A stretch of DNA of 64,000 nt from Branchipolynoe longqiensis (GCA_030323885.1 CM059200.1:372001-436000); one strand, 5' to 3'; numbered from the stretch's first letter, positions 43,060 to 54,330 are shown. A program made the numbers and translations. The notes: a model not told the origin generated them from the letters alone.

Positions 43060-43740
43060 GAGAAAAAAACATTAAGTCAGAATTGGTCAAACCAAGTCCT
43101 TCAATATCAAAGCACCAAAATTAACCTCTTCTTGTCGCATCTGGATCAAAGTGGCAGAAACTCGAAAGCATCGAACTAGGCAAGTTGCGTGTGTTCAAAA
43201 CGACTACTTACAAAGTTACACGGCCATAGCATGACCAACACAACTTCACATATTCATAATTATCATGATCAAATAGCACTAATCATAATTTGTATATATT
43301 GAAACTACTGATTCTCTGTGAGTTATTTGGAGCCCAATCGAGACGGACGGGCACTTTGGTCCAACTGTGACTGTTAGCGTCATTCAGCTCGAATGACACC
43401 GCTCAACTGTGAGAGTGACGTAGACCAGGGAATACTTACACGTTGGATAGGCTTTCTCTAACGACATAAAACTGTTTATACTCACGGGTCACTAATTAGA
43501 GAGAAATGCTGTAAAGACGCAGTTCACTGAAATAGAGTTCTCCACGGAAAGTTTTGCGAAGCCTACTAGTGAATTTGAAGCACTCTCACTGTGTCTTATA
43601 ACATATGTAATTCCACATATGCCTTCCCTGACATCACAGAATGGGCTATTTGAGGCACAACCTTGTAGTACTAGTAGGTGTTATCTATGTATATGTATGG
43701 ACAGAACAGGAGAGCTTTCCTTCAGCGGGTGGGAAATATG
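43060..43740. other. Intronic DNA without genes
   Basis: A T1 right-end fragment is visible near 43,150-43,190 ('ggcagaaactcgaaagcatc'). The remainder is unrecognised. Confidence 0.4.
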
Positions 43741-43743
43741 ACG

Positions 43744-44957
43744 TGAATAGACTAAATCACCGTTCCAGCCACACGGTGCATTGTGGGATATGTCAGAGCA
43801 AAACAAACCTGTGAGAAGCACATGGCACATGCTAATACACTGGGTGCAGTTATGAAATGTGCTAGTTTCAGCTCATCTCAGCTCTTGTTTGAAACATCAT
43901 CATCATCATCATGCTGTCGGTCGCGATGCGACAAAGACTGCTTTCATTATTTGACTGCCGCTCTTGTGCGGTTGTACATTTCATGAAAGCTGCCTGCAAA
44001 AGTGTTGAAGTGCTGCTGGCTTTTGCAAGTTACCAGCGGCACTCTCTCGGGGAGCAAAGAGAGGTTTCACACCGGCAAGAACATGTCAAGACAGGCGCAA
44101 AACTATTTGTCCCTGCAGTGGCTGGTCGGGAGATGTTGGGAGTTCCAGACATCAACCGCCCTTAATGCTGCCACGGTGACATGGTTTTCTGTTTAGGGTT
44201 TGTTCCCTTAGCCTTCGGTTCTGTCAAGAACCTGTACCACAAGGCAGTGGTTTACAACTCTGCAGGGCAGGGGCGTCAAACTCCCTGAGGTATTGTAATA
44301 CCTGGATACTCCTATGCAGGTATTAGTGTTCTATGTTTGAAACATAGAACACTAACTAAAAAAATATATATAATAAATTACGATATTAATCTTTTAACCA
44401 GCATTGCATTTACGTCAATATAATCAGCAAATTTGATGCAATATGCATTTAGATTTAGACAAATCTGGGCACTCAGACTAGTGTTAGAGCCATAGCCAGA
44501 GTCAGTTTTACTTATTTTATTCATGTTTTTATTGATATCCCATGGTTAATGACATATGTAGAAATAGAAAATGAGTAGGGTTAATCAGATATTGGTTATA
44601 TATTTCTTCGAAACAAGTTTTTGTTGACACATTTGACATTTTAATATTTTGAACAAGAATTACTTATGGCTAATCAATAGTGATGTAAACAGCAGCCTGT
44701 AAAGTGACTGAAATTGTATGTTTCTTAGCTCAAAATACTTAATTATGGAGAGTTGTGTCTTAAACATATTCATTATATTATTATATTGCATCCTTCCATC
44801 AATGTTTGTGCCAAATTGTTATGTATTTCTATTAATTTGGCATAAAATGGAAGTTTTGTCCTACGCGTATCGGCAAACTCAATGGCTGTACGCCTTTGCT
44901 TTGCTCCCAATGCCGTTTTCAGCGCATGCGCACTCGCAACCATGATCTCGTCTATAT
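43744..44957. mobile_element. T2 element interrupted by a LINE 3' end
   Basis: Left end 'aatagactaaatcaccgttc', right end near 'gcgcactcgcaaccatgatc'. T2 interior motifs appear on both sides of the insertion at 43,898-44,335, and the part after it includes about 450 bp of extra, unrecognised DNA. Confidence 0.65.
43898..44335 (-). mobile_element. Truncated non-LTR retrotransposon 3' end with target duplication
   Basis: 438 bp flanked by TTTGAAACAT on both sides (43,888-43,897 and 44,336-44,345). The left edge is a (CAT)n tail followed by 'gctgtcggtcgcgatgcgac', the reverse complement of the sequence after the LINE frame at 54,657-54,715. This is a 5'-truncated insertion of the same LINE family, in minus orientation. 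The remaining 400 bp appears to be its 3' region. Confidence 0.78.
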
Positions 44958-45224
44958 AAGTCGAGGTGCTTCTGAGAACTTCCTTTATACATTTAAAACA
45001 TTTTTTTTGTTAAAGGACTTATGCGCGAGTTTTTCCGGTAAACCTCTGAAGGCAGGTTCTACTATAAGCACCACATGTCAATGTCCTTCATGGCGAGTCC
45101 TGCATGTCCCGTTCAGTCTGCGGCTGCGCAGTGCTGACCCGGATGGCAGTGGCGCGTTGTTAGGGCTTGACCTCTGTTGACCTCTCTGACATATAAAACC
45201 TTCGCTCCGGTGTTGATTAATTCT

Positions 45225-45310
45225 GATTGGAATTTGATGACACCTGATCAAAGCACCCCCCCTTCCCAAAACAACCACCCCCCCCCCCACACCACCACCA
45301 CCACGCACCT
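45225..45310. repeat. C-rich low-complexity tract
   Basis: Runs of C and CCA repeats; no coding support. Confidence 0.6.
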
Positions 45311-45504
45311 ACAGACACACCTGGCAGGATGTCACCTGTTTCCGGGCCGCGTTACATTGCTGGCAAATGGCCGTAGAAATAATACATCATGCCCACGCCT
45401 CATCACCCGATTAAAGCTTCACCGCCTTTACACCAAAACATTTACCTCGATTTGAGCCTACATATCAAACCTGGATGTACCGGTGCTCTTAGTCTTACTA
45501 AACA

Positions 45505-45775
45505 CGCAGGGATGAAAGTGTTCTCCGCAGAAAAAAAGCCGAAATGCGGATGTTCTCCCAAAGGTTTAGCATTGGCAGGGAATCACAGAAAATTCCGGGA
45601 AGTCGGGTTTCATATATATTGATATACGCTGATAGTGCTGCGTTGTTTGAAGTACGTATTAGTATAGTAGTATACGCTGATAGTGCTGCGGCGTTTGAAG
45701 CATTTATTAGTTGTATACGCTGATAGTGCTGCGGCATCTGCACCACATATTAGTATACACTGATGGTGCTGCATG
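45505..45775. repeat. T3 left part with 'gtatacgctgatagtgctg' repeats
   Basis: Starts 'agggatgaaagtgttctccg' and contains four imperfect copies of the Leu/Ser-like 55-bp motif seen at 4,900-5,130. The right terminus is absent. Confidence 0.65.
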
Positions 45776-45815
45776 CAAATGTTCTATTACTGATCAGGTG
45801 TATGCATGTATGTAA

Positions 45816-46200
45816 GTGCTGGTGGTGCCTGAGTGGGATGTAAATAGACATAGTGGTGCTGGCAGGGCTGGGTGTAACCGCACTCAGGGCCTACCCCCTC
45901 CCCCTCTGCTGGGTAGGATCACCACACTCAAGGTCAATGTTGGTGGTGGCCAGGGGTCCACACAGCTTGGTGGTGGTGGGCAGACCACTGGTAGCCATGG
46001 GGACCAGGAATGCTGGATCCCTATTGGTAGGGCCAAGAATGCTTGTTTCCCACTGGGGGAAAGGGGTGGGGTGATACTCTACAATGAACCCATGTAACCA
46101 TATAAATAATAAACCAGAGGGCTTGACTCTCTCTCTTCCTTTACACTTTATACTCTTCCTTTCTCTTTGTCTGTATTGATTTCACTATAGCCAGCCTACA
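45816..46200 (+). other. G-rich segment ending in poly(A)-like signals, unrecognised
   Basis: A 93-codon frame (45,816-46,097) is Gly-rich, reads MLVVPEWDVN at its start and has no domain I can name. It is followed by 'atataaataataaaccag'. It may be a retroelement 3' end. Codon support is weak. Confidence 0.25.
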
Positions 46201-46238
46201 CAACCACAGATTCGAGTCCTAGTCTTTACACTATCCTA

Positions 46239-46591
46239 TTAAAGTTGATTAGTCCGATGGTTTTGAGTTTCTGTCATTTTTCTGAGATAATTATATTGAA
46301 TTGATTGTTATGATCTACCTTACTTTAGTTTGAAATAACTTTCATTTTAAATGGCTAATGTTTTAGATATTTGAAATGTAAATATGTCAAATTAGTTTTA
46401 GCAAGCACGCCAACACTCTGACGCCATAGGCTTCTGCGGTAACAAGTTCTATTAAATCAACTCAGTATCCCCTTCTATGTGGCAACACATACTTAATAAG
46501 TGCATCAGTATAAGTTAGATATGTAGAATCAAATCTAGATACTTGTTTTGGTTTTGAAAATTTGATGCTTCATCGGAGTGTGCAACTTTAA
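46239..46591. mobile_element. T1 MITE, complete reference copy (353 bp)
   Basis: Ends 'ttaaagttgattagtccgat' and inverse 'atcggagtgtgcaactttaa'. Use this copy to define the family. Interior order in this orientation: 'tttgaaataactttcatttt', 'ggcttctgcggtaacaagtt', 'gtatccccttctatgtggca', 'aatcaaatctagatactt'. Confidence 0.82.
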
Positions 46592-46611
46592 TGCTCAGTG
46601 CCAGGCTAGCT

Positions 46612-46880
46612 GGTTTGTTTGTTTGGTGTTGTTTTACGTCCTAGCAACATCTAAGGTCATATCAGGACGGCTACAGACTTGTGACAGCGCACTCATGGCC
46701 ACTTTATAATGCTGCCCCACTGAGAGACCAGGCCGCCAACACCATGACCATATCCTGACACTGAGCCAACCAGTCCTTTCCCTATCCTAATAATGCTGAG
46801 TGCCAGACTAGGAGGCGACAAGTATCAATTTTTAAGTCATTGGTTTGACGGTGTTCAAACTGACGACCTTCCACACAGGA
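46612..46880 (-). repeat. SINE-A, near full-length
   Basis: 'tgttttacgtcctagcaaca' through 'gcgacaagtatcaattttta' and 'tcattggtttgacg'. The head is partly replaced by sequence beginning 'gtgttcaaactgacgacctt'. Confidence 0.75.
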
Positions 46881-46884
46881 AGCC

Positions 46885-47270
46885 TGCCAGTGCTATTTCT
46901 CGACTCCATTCGCGGTGTTCGATTTGAAATTCTAGCAACTCGGGTGACCCTAGTGTCCCGGGTCGTGTTAATCGAATACAGCCCTGGTGAAGGAGGCTTG
47001 CTCGCTGACCAGGCACTTCCCGAGGGTAGTCCCGAGGGTAGATCCGAGGGTTCTCTGGACCCTCTGGAAACCATTAAGCGCCCATTGGCAGAGATCAGGG
47101 GCCAGGGTCACACAGCGCAGTCTGGAAGACCAGCTGACACACTTTGGTTGCCATGGCAACATGAGTGGGTCGCCCAAGGTCGCAAACCTAGGTGCTGTAT
47201 TATCAAGACTTCGTTGCGTTTATCTTTGCGGAATTAACCCTGAATGTCGAACCTACAAGACTATTTATCA
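46885..47270. other. Unrecognised GC-rich segment
   Basis: Overlapping frames on both strands (up to 130 codons) but no domain, no splice signals that fit the AFAP1-like gene, and a short internal repeat 'cccgagggtag/atccgagggt'. I leave it uncalled. Confidence 0.3.
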
Positions 47271-47452
47271 ATGCATTAAAGTTGCATAGTCCAATGGTTT
47301 TGAGTTTATCATTTTTCTAGATGATTAGATTAGGTTGCTTGTTATAATCTACCTTATTTTATTTGGCTAATTATAGAATGGTTCCTTTTTTAAATACTTG
47401 AGCTGCAAACCTGGAAAATTAATGTTGGCAAGCACCTCAAAAGGTTCTATTA

Positions 47453-48055
47453 AATAGACTACATCACGGTTCCAGCGGCGCAGTGCATTGTGGGATGGGT
47501 CAGAGCAAAACAACCCCCCCAAAACCACATGGCACATGCTATTATACAATAGGTGCAGCTATGAAATGTGCTAGTTTCAGCTCATCTCAGCTCTTGCTTG
47601 AAACATAGAATACTAACTAAAAAAATATATATAATAAATTAAAGATATTAATCTTTTATCCAGCATTGCATTTACATCAATATAATCAGCACATCTTATG
47701 CCATGTGCATTTAGATTTAGAAAGATCTAGGCACTCAGACTAGTGTTAGAACCATAGCCAGAGTACTCAATGCATTGTCAATGGCACTGAGTAATCGCCA
47801 TACAGAAAAAGTAAAATATTGATAAAACCACACCACCTAGAGACAACCCGCTTGGAACACATATAGAAAACATGTTTACCAAAAAGATTATATTAAATTT
47901 ATAAGGTTAGGGTTTTAGATTTCTATTAATTTGGAATAAAACTGACATTTTTCAATGCGCGTATCGGCAAACTCAATGGTCGTACGCCTTTGCTTTGCTC
48001 CCACGGCCGTTTTCAGCGCATGCGCAGTCGGAACCGTGATGTAGTCTATTGATTT
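47453..48055. mobile_element. T2 element, complete (about 600 bp)
   Basis: Ends 'aatagactacatcacggttc' and inverse 'gaaccgtgatgtagtctatt'. The best T2 reference in the window. Confidence 0.82.
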
Positions 48056-48062
48056 AGTATAC

Positions 48063-48376
48063 AGGGATGAAAGTAGTCTCTGGGAAAAAAAGCGGAAATG
48101 CGGATATTCTCCCATAGACTTAACATTGTCAGGGAATCACGGAAAAATACCGGAAGTCAGATTTCAACTAGCCATGTTGTGATCGCAATATCACCCATAC
48201 AAAACACTTTCTTGTTTAGATTCAATGTTCTAGCTACATCTAAGGTCATATAAGAAAAGTATTCGAACCACCCAACTGGTGTCATATAAATCCCATTTTT
48301 TTGAATTTTGTTTAACATTAACCAGTGAAAATAAACAATCCCGGAAATCCGCGAAACCGAGGAAATCTTTCATCCC
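48063..48376. mobile_element. T3 element, complete (about 314 bp)
   Basis: Ends 'cagggatgaaagtag' and inverse 'ctttcatccctg', with 'gcggaaatgcggatattctc' and 'aatccgcgaaaccgaggaaa' inside. A SINE-like 'tagctacatctaaggtcata' fragment is included. Confidence 0.75.
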
Positions 48377-48534
48377 TGAGTATATATCCTTCTATGCATC
48401 AACAAATGCTTAATAACTGCACAAGTATCTACGTTAGATAGTAGAATCAAATCTAGATAAATGCTTTTGTTTTGAAATTTTGCCGCTTTCATTGAACTAT
48501 GCAACTTTACGGAAGTCACTTGTAAGTAACTAGG

Positions 48535-48670
48535 TTGGTTGGTTGGTTGTTGGAGTTTTACGTCCTGGCAATATTTATGGGCATATCAGGATGGGTACCG
48601 ACTTGTGACAGTGCGCACTCATAGTGACTTTATAGTGCTGTCCCACTGGGAGACCAGGCCACCAGCACCA
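48535..48670 (-). repeat. SINE-A body fragment
   Basis: 'gagttttacgtcctggcaat', 'ccgacttgtgacagtgcgca' and 'gactttatagtgctgtccca'; truncated at the tRNA side. Confidence 0.7.
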
Positions 48671-48744
48671 AGTAGCTCTCAGAAATCCATTGTCCTATAT
48701 GCTGCAAATTGTGTATTCAACAGCTATTGTTAGCTCACTTTAAA

Positions 48745-49222
48745 TACAGTGAAAGCTCATTATAATGCGATCATTGGGGGTCCATAAAATGACATCGGAA
48801 AAACAGCAGGGTTGTGCTAAATCGGATAAATTCTGGGTCCAATGAATCATCGCGTTATATATCAGAATTCTCTGTGGCGGAGTGGTTAGAGTGTCTGACC
48901 TTTTTCTAGGTCAGACTCCTAATCTGAGGGTCGGCGGTTCGATTCCCCATACCCCCACCTCTGCCAATTTGGATTTCCACCACTGTGTATAAATTACAGC
49001 GTCATCAAAGGCCAGTTGCTCTCATACCATGTCTATATTGTGTGGGAGGTTAAAAATCCCTTGGGTCGGTAAAAGTGTAGGCTCAGGCTTTCTATCGACC
49101 AGCAGTGGAATGAGGAAGACCAGTCGTCTGTGACTGAAATTTCCCCTGCTTAAACAACTAATGGATAAAAAAAATAAAAAATATGCGTTAAATGGGGCAC
49201 GTTATAACAGGGTTACACTGTA
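48745..49222. mobile_element. Pogo/Tigger-like MITE carrying a SINE
   Basis: Ends 'tacagtgaaagctcattata' and inverse of 'tacagtgtaaccctgttata', flanked by TA. The CAGTG...GTTATAACG style is typical of pogo/Tigger ends. A SINE-B copy sits inside. Confidence 0.65.
48869..49192 (+). repeat. SINE-B, tRNA-derived, A-rich tail
   Basis: The head 'gtggcggagtggttagagtg' (A box) and 'ggcggttcgattcccc' (B box) is a good tRNA-like module. The body follows, with 'ggccagttgctctcatacca' and 'gtgtgggaggttaaaaatcc', and it ends with an A-rich tail. The anticodon arm region 'gacctttttctaggtcagac' is too irregular for a functional tRNA. Confidence 0.75.
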
Positions 49223-49394
49223 TCTCACTCGATATACCATATTTTCGTAAATAATCCTCAATTGAAAAATGGCGTCGGCACTGACAAAACAACTTATTCA
49301 GCAGAATAAGCATATTTACCAATATAAAAAAATTAATCTTTTAAGTAAAAAAATTATTCTTTAAATTTTGTTTTGTTTTTTAAATGGACCTCAC

Positions 49395-49544
49395 CTTCAT
49401 TTCTGGGCGGCAGGGTGGGCGGGAAGGCGAGCTGGAGCACGTCGAGTCGCTCCTGGTAGTATTGGCGCCGCTTCTCGGCCGCCTCCGACAGCGACTCCTC
49501 GGCCAGTACCCGCACCAGGTAGTCCTCGATCCCCGGCAGCAGCT
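49395..49544 (-). CDS. AFAP1: AFAP1-like, most N-terminal exon found (150 nt)
   Basis: Acceptor 'tctctctgactcag' and donor GAAG|GTGAGG. The first two bases complete a codon (Glu if the previous exon ends in G), then LLPGIEDYLVRVLAEESLSE, AAEKRRQYYQERLDVLQLAF and PPTLPPRNE. It aligns in style with the amino-terminal ELLDHEYL segment of vertebrate AFAP proteins, a helical region followed by Pro-rich sequence. The gene needs at least one more upstream exon with the start codon; none was convincing between here and 64,000. Confidence 0.82.
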
Positions 49545-49627
49545 CTGAGTCAGAGAGAGATGGTTCAGGTTAGTTTTAATTGTCTTAGTATTTCCTGCTT
49601 AATACATGCACTAGTATCTAAGTGGGA

Positions 49628-49945
49628 CCGGGATGTAGCTCAGGCGGTAGCGTGTCCACCTGTGAAGGTGTGAGTCATCTGAGCGATCCTGCTCAGTGGA
49701 CACATTTGCAGTTTCGGATATTTTTTGTTCCAACCAGTGGTCCACAACTGGTTTATCAGAGGCTCTGGTATGTGCTGTCCTGTCTGTGGGGAAATGCATA
49801 TAAAAGACCCCTTGCTGCTTATCGGAAAGAGAAGCCTATGTAGCGGCAGTGGGTTTCCTACAAATAAATATGTCAGAATGACCATATGATTGATGTCCAA
49901 TAGCCGATGATAAAAATCAATGTGCTTTGTTAAATAAAACAAGCT
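49628..49945 (+). repeat. SINE-C, tRNA-derived, mollusc-type
   Basis: Head with 'gatgtagctcaggcggtagc' (A box); a degenerate B-box region follows. The body has 'ccagtggtccacaactggtt', 'tatgtgctgtcctgtctgtg', 'catataaaagaccccttgct' and 'gcggcagtgggtttcctaca', ending 'tgctttgttaaataaaac'. I recognise the body and 3' end as resembling a SINE family widespread in molluscs (from memory). Confidence 0.8.
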
Positions 49946-50365
49946 TTACCTTTTTAGTATCTAAGTTAGATATTTAGGATCAAATCTAGGTAAGGGTTTT
50001 GGTTTAGAAAATCTGATGCTTTCATCAAATCATGCAGCTTTAAATCATAATGATCATAATCCTTTAAATCATCATCATCATCATCATCATCACTCCTTTA
50101 ACTACGATGGTCATTGAGGAACCACAGATGACTTTGCAACCAGTTTGACCTAAGTTTCCCTGTTCTCCATTGCCGCCTGCGACTTGCCGAACATGCTATT
50201 TTGAGTCACTGTTTGATTTACATTCCATGCTCTTATATTGTTGCTCTCATAGCAATTGAGGGGTCGACAGAGTTAAAATAAAATCATTGTCAGTCATTGA
50301 CATTGTCAATCATTGTAATTTCCGAACTCCATGACTGTCCATTCCCTGATGTTGGACCAGACGGG

Positions 50366-50712
50366 GTGGCCGAATGAGTAGAGCGTCCGTCTCCTGTTTC
50401 GGAAGATCGGGAGATCCGAACCCATGAGTTCATGGGTTTCGAATCCTGGTCGAGTAAAACCAATGAATTAAAAATTTATACTTGTCGCTTCCTAGCCTGG
50501 CGCTGGGCATTATTAGAATATGACAAGGAGTGGTTGGCTCAGTGTCAGGATAATGTGACTGAGTGGGATATCAGATCATGGTGCTGGTGGCCTGGTGTCC
50601 CAGTGGGGCAGCACTATAAAGTCGCCATTAGTGCGCACTGTCGCAAGTCGGTACCTGGCCTGATATGACCTTAGATGTTGCTAGGACATAAAACAACAAC
50701 AAACAAACAAAA
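50366..50712 (+). repeat. SINE-A, full-length, well preserved
   Basis: Head 'agacggggtggccgaatgag' with B-box-like 'gggtttcgaatcc' (one inserted T), body to 'tgttgctaggacataaaaca' and a (CAAA)n-like tail. A good reference for the family. Confidence 0.88.
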
Positions 50713-51065
50713 CCTCTTCCAGCTTTAAATAAACACAAGTAAACAAGTAAACTGTGTTTACCCACTTATCACAAGCTGTCATAACCCACAATGGATGTGA
50801 ACGACCCCTAATGTGGCTAGGGTACCAGTGTATTGTTGGGCATTGTAGACCTGCGTTACAACGAAAGCAGTGTATAATTTAAAGGCTCCACCTACCCAGA
50901 AGGCCCCCCCCCCCCCCCCGCTCGCTCATTACACAGACAGCTTTCACCACTGCATAGTTCTTTTGTACCCCGCCAGGGGGCATATGGTACATCCCAGTTG
51001 TTGCTAATGCTCTGTCCATGATATTAAGCTACCGCCCGATATGAGCTATGCCACTAATAAAATAG

Positions 51066-51569
51066 TACAGTACAACCCTGTTAAACCAAGCTTCGTTAAA
51101 CCAAATGATCATGTAATCCAAACCTTTTTCGGCGGCCCTGCAAAATGCTACCATTTATCATATAAAATAAGTTGTTTAAACCAAAGTCGGTTAATCCAAA
51201 TTATCGGTTAATCCAAACAAAATTGTCGGGCCCCAGGCCACTTCTGGTACATTAAAGCAAACTTTCATGTGCTTATAAGGTCATCTGAGACCCCACCGAT
51301 GTTTTTTATATGATAAATGGTAGTATTTTGCCGGGCCGCCGAAAAAAGTTTGGATTAACCGATCGTTTAGTTTAACCAAGCTTGGTATATATACATAAAA
51401 AAACAATAATCAAAATATCCACATTTATTGTATATTACATTCATAATGCACCCATGTTTTTGCAAAGCTAAGTCAAAGTCGAAGCCAAAGCTTGGTTAAA
51501 CCAATGATCGGTTAATCCAAACAAATTTCTACTGTCCCTTCAAGTTTGGCTTCTCGGGGTTATACTGTA
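51066..51569. mobile_element. Pogo/Tigger-like element, about 500 bp
   Basis: Left end 'tacagtacaaccctgttaaa' and right end inverse 'tacagtataaccccgag'. Internal inverted sub-repeats 'ggttaatccaaacaaa' and 'tttggattaaccgatcg' occur. No transposase. Confidence 0.65.
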
Positions 51570-51574
51570 ATAGC

Positions 51575-52830
51575 CACATCTTGACAGACCTGCCACATGA
51601 TACGGCTTACCCGTATCCAATACGGATTTTGGTGTTATTTTGGTGTTATTACTTGACAAATCTGGATGCACTGGATCGAAATGTTAAATTATTTTTAAAG
51701 ATAATTATACATGGTTGAAGTTTCCGTAGTTAAAGTCCCCTGCTCGAGGTTGCATAATCCGATGGATTTGATGTTATCATTCTTTTAGATGAAAATAGTT
51801 CTGGTGATTATGATGATCTACATGACTTCAGTGTGCCCTGCTGATGTGACCTTAGATGTTGCTAGGACGTAAAGCAACAAGCAAAATTTAGTTTAAAGAA
51901 GCCCTACAAAAACCAATTGACAAATTTTGCGGATATGGTGGATGGAAATGTTTAATTACTTTTTTAAGTAATTAAACACAGTTGAAGTCTCCTGCTGACA
52001 GCCATACTCCTTTTTTATTTATTTTTTATTCCAGTTGAATAACATCTTTTTTAGTTAAATTTATGGAAATAAAAATGTGTAACCACATTATCCCCTTGTA
52101 TGCATTCCACATCAGTACAGTATAATGGAACAATTGTTCAGGTCTGTATTCTCCACTGAGATGCTGAGACTGGCGAAATGAACGACACTTGAAGCTGACG
52201 TTCCGCCACAGTGATGAATGTTGTATGTGAATGTAATGTAGTTTGTTGTATATGTTTGAGTAATACAATTATGTAATTGTATTCACATGTTTTTTATAGT
52301 ATGTGGGACATGTGTATATGAATCATTTTATGATACAGATTCATACAGGAATTTAGGTGAAAAATACAGATTGCCATAAAACAGATGTGGCAGGAGACCA
52401 TGGCTGGGATACATAGACTTGGAAGTATCACTTAAAATAAATATTTGAAACCTCTGAGTATAACCTATGTAAGTCCACCCTTCCCTTCTCTGTAGACGTC
52501 ACAATTCAATTTTTTTTTTTTTTAATAACAGTAATTAAAAATATATCTTTTAATAACAGTAATTAAAAAAATAAAAATAAAATAATACCCATCGGGTACT
52601 CAATCTAATTGTGCTGAACAGACCAGACTTACCTACTGGATTCAAGCTCATATACTCATATAGGGCATTCTAAGTGCAATGTGGTTAATCTTTCTGCAAC
52701 ATGAATATTTTCTTGGGACACATCAAATATTTATGTAACGAATACTAGGTCAAATCAAGTGACCACATCTTTAATCCCCTGGCATAATTAAGTGACCCAG
52801 AATCTCCGAAGCAGATGACTGGTGTGACCC
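51575..52830. other. Non-coding stretch
   Basis: AT-rich. It includes a T1-end fragment at 51,745 ('ggttgcataatccgatgga') and a short SINE-A tail ('gaccttagatgttgctagga') at 51,850. No gene is supported. Confidence 0.45.
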
Positions 52831-53330
52831 GGTGTGGCGGTTTCAGCCGTGCGCCGTGTTCAGCCGTGCGCATAAACTCAAACTCAATGCATTATCAATG
52901 GTCGTGAGTCACTAACCTTATGAATTTAATATAATGTTTTTGGTAAAGATGTTTTCTATATGTGTACCAAGCGATTTCTAGGTGGTGTGGTTTTAGAGAT
53001 ATTTCACTTCTCCTGGATTTTCTGTATGAAGATTGCTCACCACCATTGACAATGGCTTGAGTTTGCTAGTACGCGCAGTGCACAACATTAGTTTGATTCA
53101 AAATTAATAGAAATCAAGAACACTAACCTTATAAATGTAATATAATCTTTTTGGTAAAGATGTTTTCTATATGTGTACCAAGCGATTTGTTAATAGGTGG
53201 TCTGGTTTAAGAGATATTTCACTTTTTCTGTATTTTCTGTATGAAGATTGCTCACGACCATTGACAATGCCTTGAGTTTGAGTCTATGCACACGGCTGAA
53301 CACGGCACACGGCTGAAAACGCCACACCGG
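52831..53330. mobile_element. Fold-back element built from T2-like sequence
   Basis: The left 'ggtgtggcggtttcagccgt' is matched by the right 'acggctgaaaacgccacacc'. Inside, 'aactcaaactcaatgcatta' is mirrored by 'gccttgagtttgagtctatg', and the T2 segment 'atgttttctatatgtgtacc' occurs twice in direct orientation about 230 bp apart. Confidence 0.65.
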
Positions 53331-53930
53331 CCACCGCATCGCCGCGACAACTCTGCTGGGAGAGCGTGAGAGCGGGTCGTTAGTTCGCCTGTCTTCCGCC
53401 CGGGGGCGTGGCGGGAGGGTAGTCACTAATGTCGGCTGCTTTGAGCGGCTCACCGCCCAGAGAAACTGATGAGTCACCGGCGTCTGGCGCGTTCAGCACG
53501 CAATTCAAATGGTCGTCTGCTCTGACTAATTATCGTCTGCTGACAAACGCGGGAACTAAATGGAGAATGTGTATCACTGAAAAACAGCAGCTTTTGCTCA
53601 AAGTGTGTGTGTATATATATAATACATTATAATAGGGCTGGGGAGGGTGTTATTTTGATACAAACTCAGTCAATATTTGTAAATAGTCAGTGACAGAGGT
53701 GCTCCATATCAGGGGAACACAGTGTCCACATATGGTGCCCTCATTATGGTGAACGAACGTCATAATCATAAGGAAAGCGCAAATGAGGTGACATCCGATG
53801 TGGGGGTAGGGTGGGGTTGGGGTCATTTTACCAAGAAATCAACATTAATTAGCTAGTTTCTGGTCGGAATACACGCTAGGCGGCAGCAGCCGACGGGTCA
53901 TCTGCGCCAATCACTAACCGACACACCCAC
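53331..53930. other. Small GC-rich island, unassigned
   Basis: 53,331-53,540 is GC-rich and CpG-containing, next to a fold-back element. Frames on both strands (67 and 95 codons) carry no domain. It could be a promoter island, for example for the missing first exon of the AFAP1-like gene 4 kb away, but no ATG exon with a phase-1 donor was convincing. Confidence 0.3.
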
Positions 53931-53934
53931 CACA

Positions 53935-54330
53935 CCTACACTCCCACCACACACACACACACACACACACCACACCACACCCATACCACCACCACTCACC
54001 TACACCCTCACCACGCACACCTGCACATCAACCACACACACCTACACCCCCACCACACACTTACACCCCCACCACACACCCCACCACACACACACCACCA
54101 ACACACACATACCTACACCCCCACCACATCCCTAAACCCCCACCACCCACCTACACACCCACCACACAACTACACCACCAACACACACATACCTACACCC
54201 CCACCACATCCCTAACCTCCACCACACAGCTACACCCCCACCATACACCTACATCCACCACACACCCACAGCACACCCCTAAACCCTCACCTCACACCTA
54301 CACCACCAACACAAAACTGTGTATTGGTGA
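53935..54330. repeat. (CCACACACCTACA)-type low-complexity array
   Basis: Irregular CA/CCA/CTACAC repeats over 400 nt; the reverse-complement type continues after the LINE fragment at 54,715-55,010. The LINE appears inserted in or near this array, which changes strand across it. Confidence 0.85.

Larger units (their letters stand above)
47273..48510. mobile_element. T1 MITE with T2 and T3 inserted in series
   Basis: T1 begins 'attaaagttgcatagtccaa' and, after the insertions, resumes 'tatatccttctatgcatcaa' and ends 'gaactatgcaactttac'. Within it lie a complete T2 and then a complete T3 with six-base AGTATA on both sides. Confidence 0.75.
9955..49544 (-). other. AFAP1: AFAP1-like gene (actin filament-associated protein), partial locus
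   Basis: This entry spans all exons found for one minus-strand gene. AFAP1-family proteins are cytoplasmic adaptors with two PH domains, a Src SH3/SH2-binding N-terminus and a C-terminal actin-binding helix. They cross-link stress fibres and activate Src. Seen here: an N-terminal helical exon, a DTSYESYDDEEE acidic stretch that resembles the AFAP1 SSSYESYDEEEE patch, one PH domain ending KADQWVE followed by VLTAAACGGSGG (human AFAP1 has QWLKV then a GCSG stretch at the same place), and a Lys/Glu-rich and Ser-rich C-terminal part. All exon junctions are phase-consistent except between 23,984 and 20,855, where the second PH domain is expected. The first exon and 3' end are missing. The choice between AFAP1, AFAP1L1 and AFAP1L2 cannot be made; an invertebrate pro-orthologue is likely. 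Confidence 0.8.

Noticed and set aside
46845..47237. A 130-codon plus-strand frame.
   Set aside because: It overlaps a minus-strand frame of similar length, has an internal tandem motif and no recognisable domain.
48869..48960. A functional tRNA gene.
   Set aside because: The A and B boxes are good, but the anticodon arm does not pair properly and a SINE body with A-rich tail follows.
53190..53632. First exon of the AFAP1-like gene in the GC-rich island.
   Set aside because: No minus-strand ATG exon there ends in phase 1 at a credible donor with family-like sequence.
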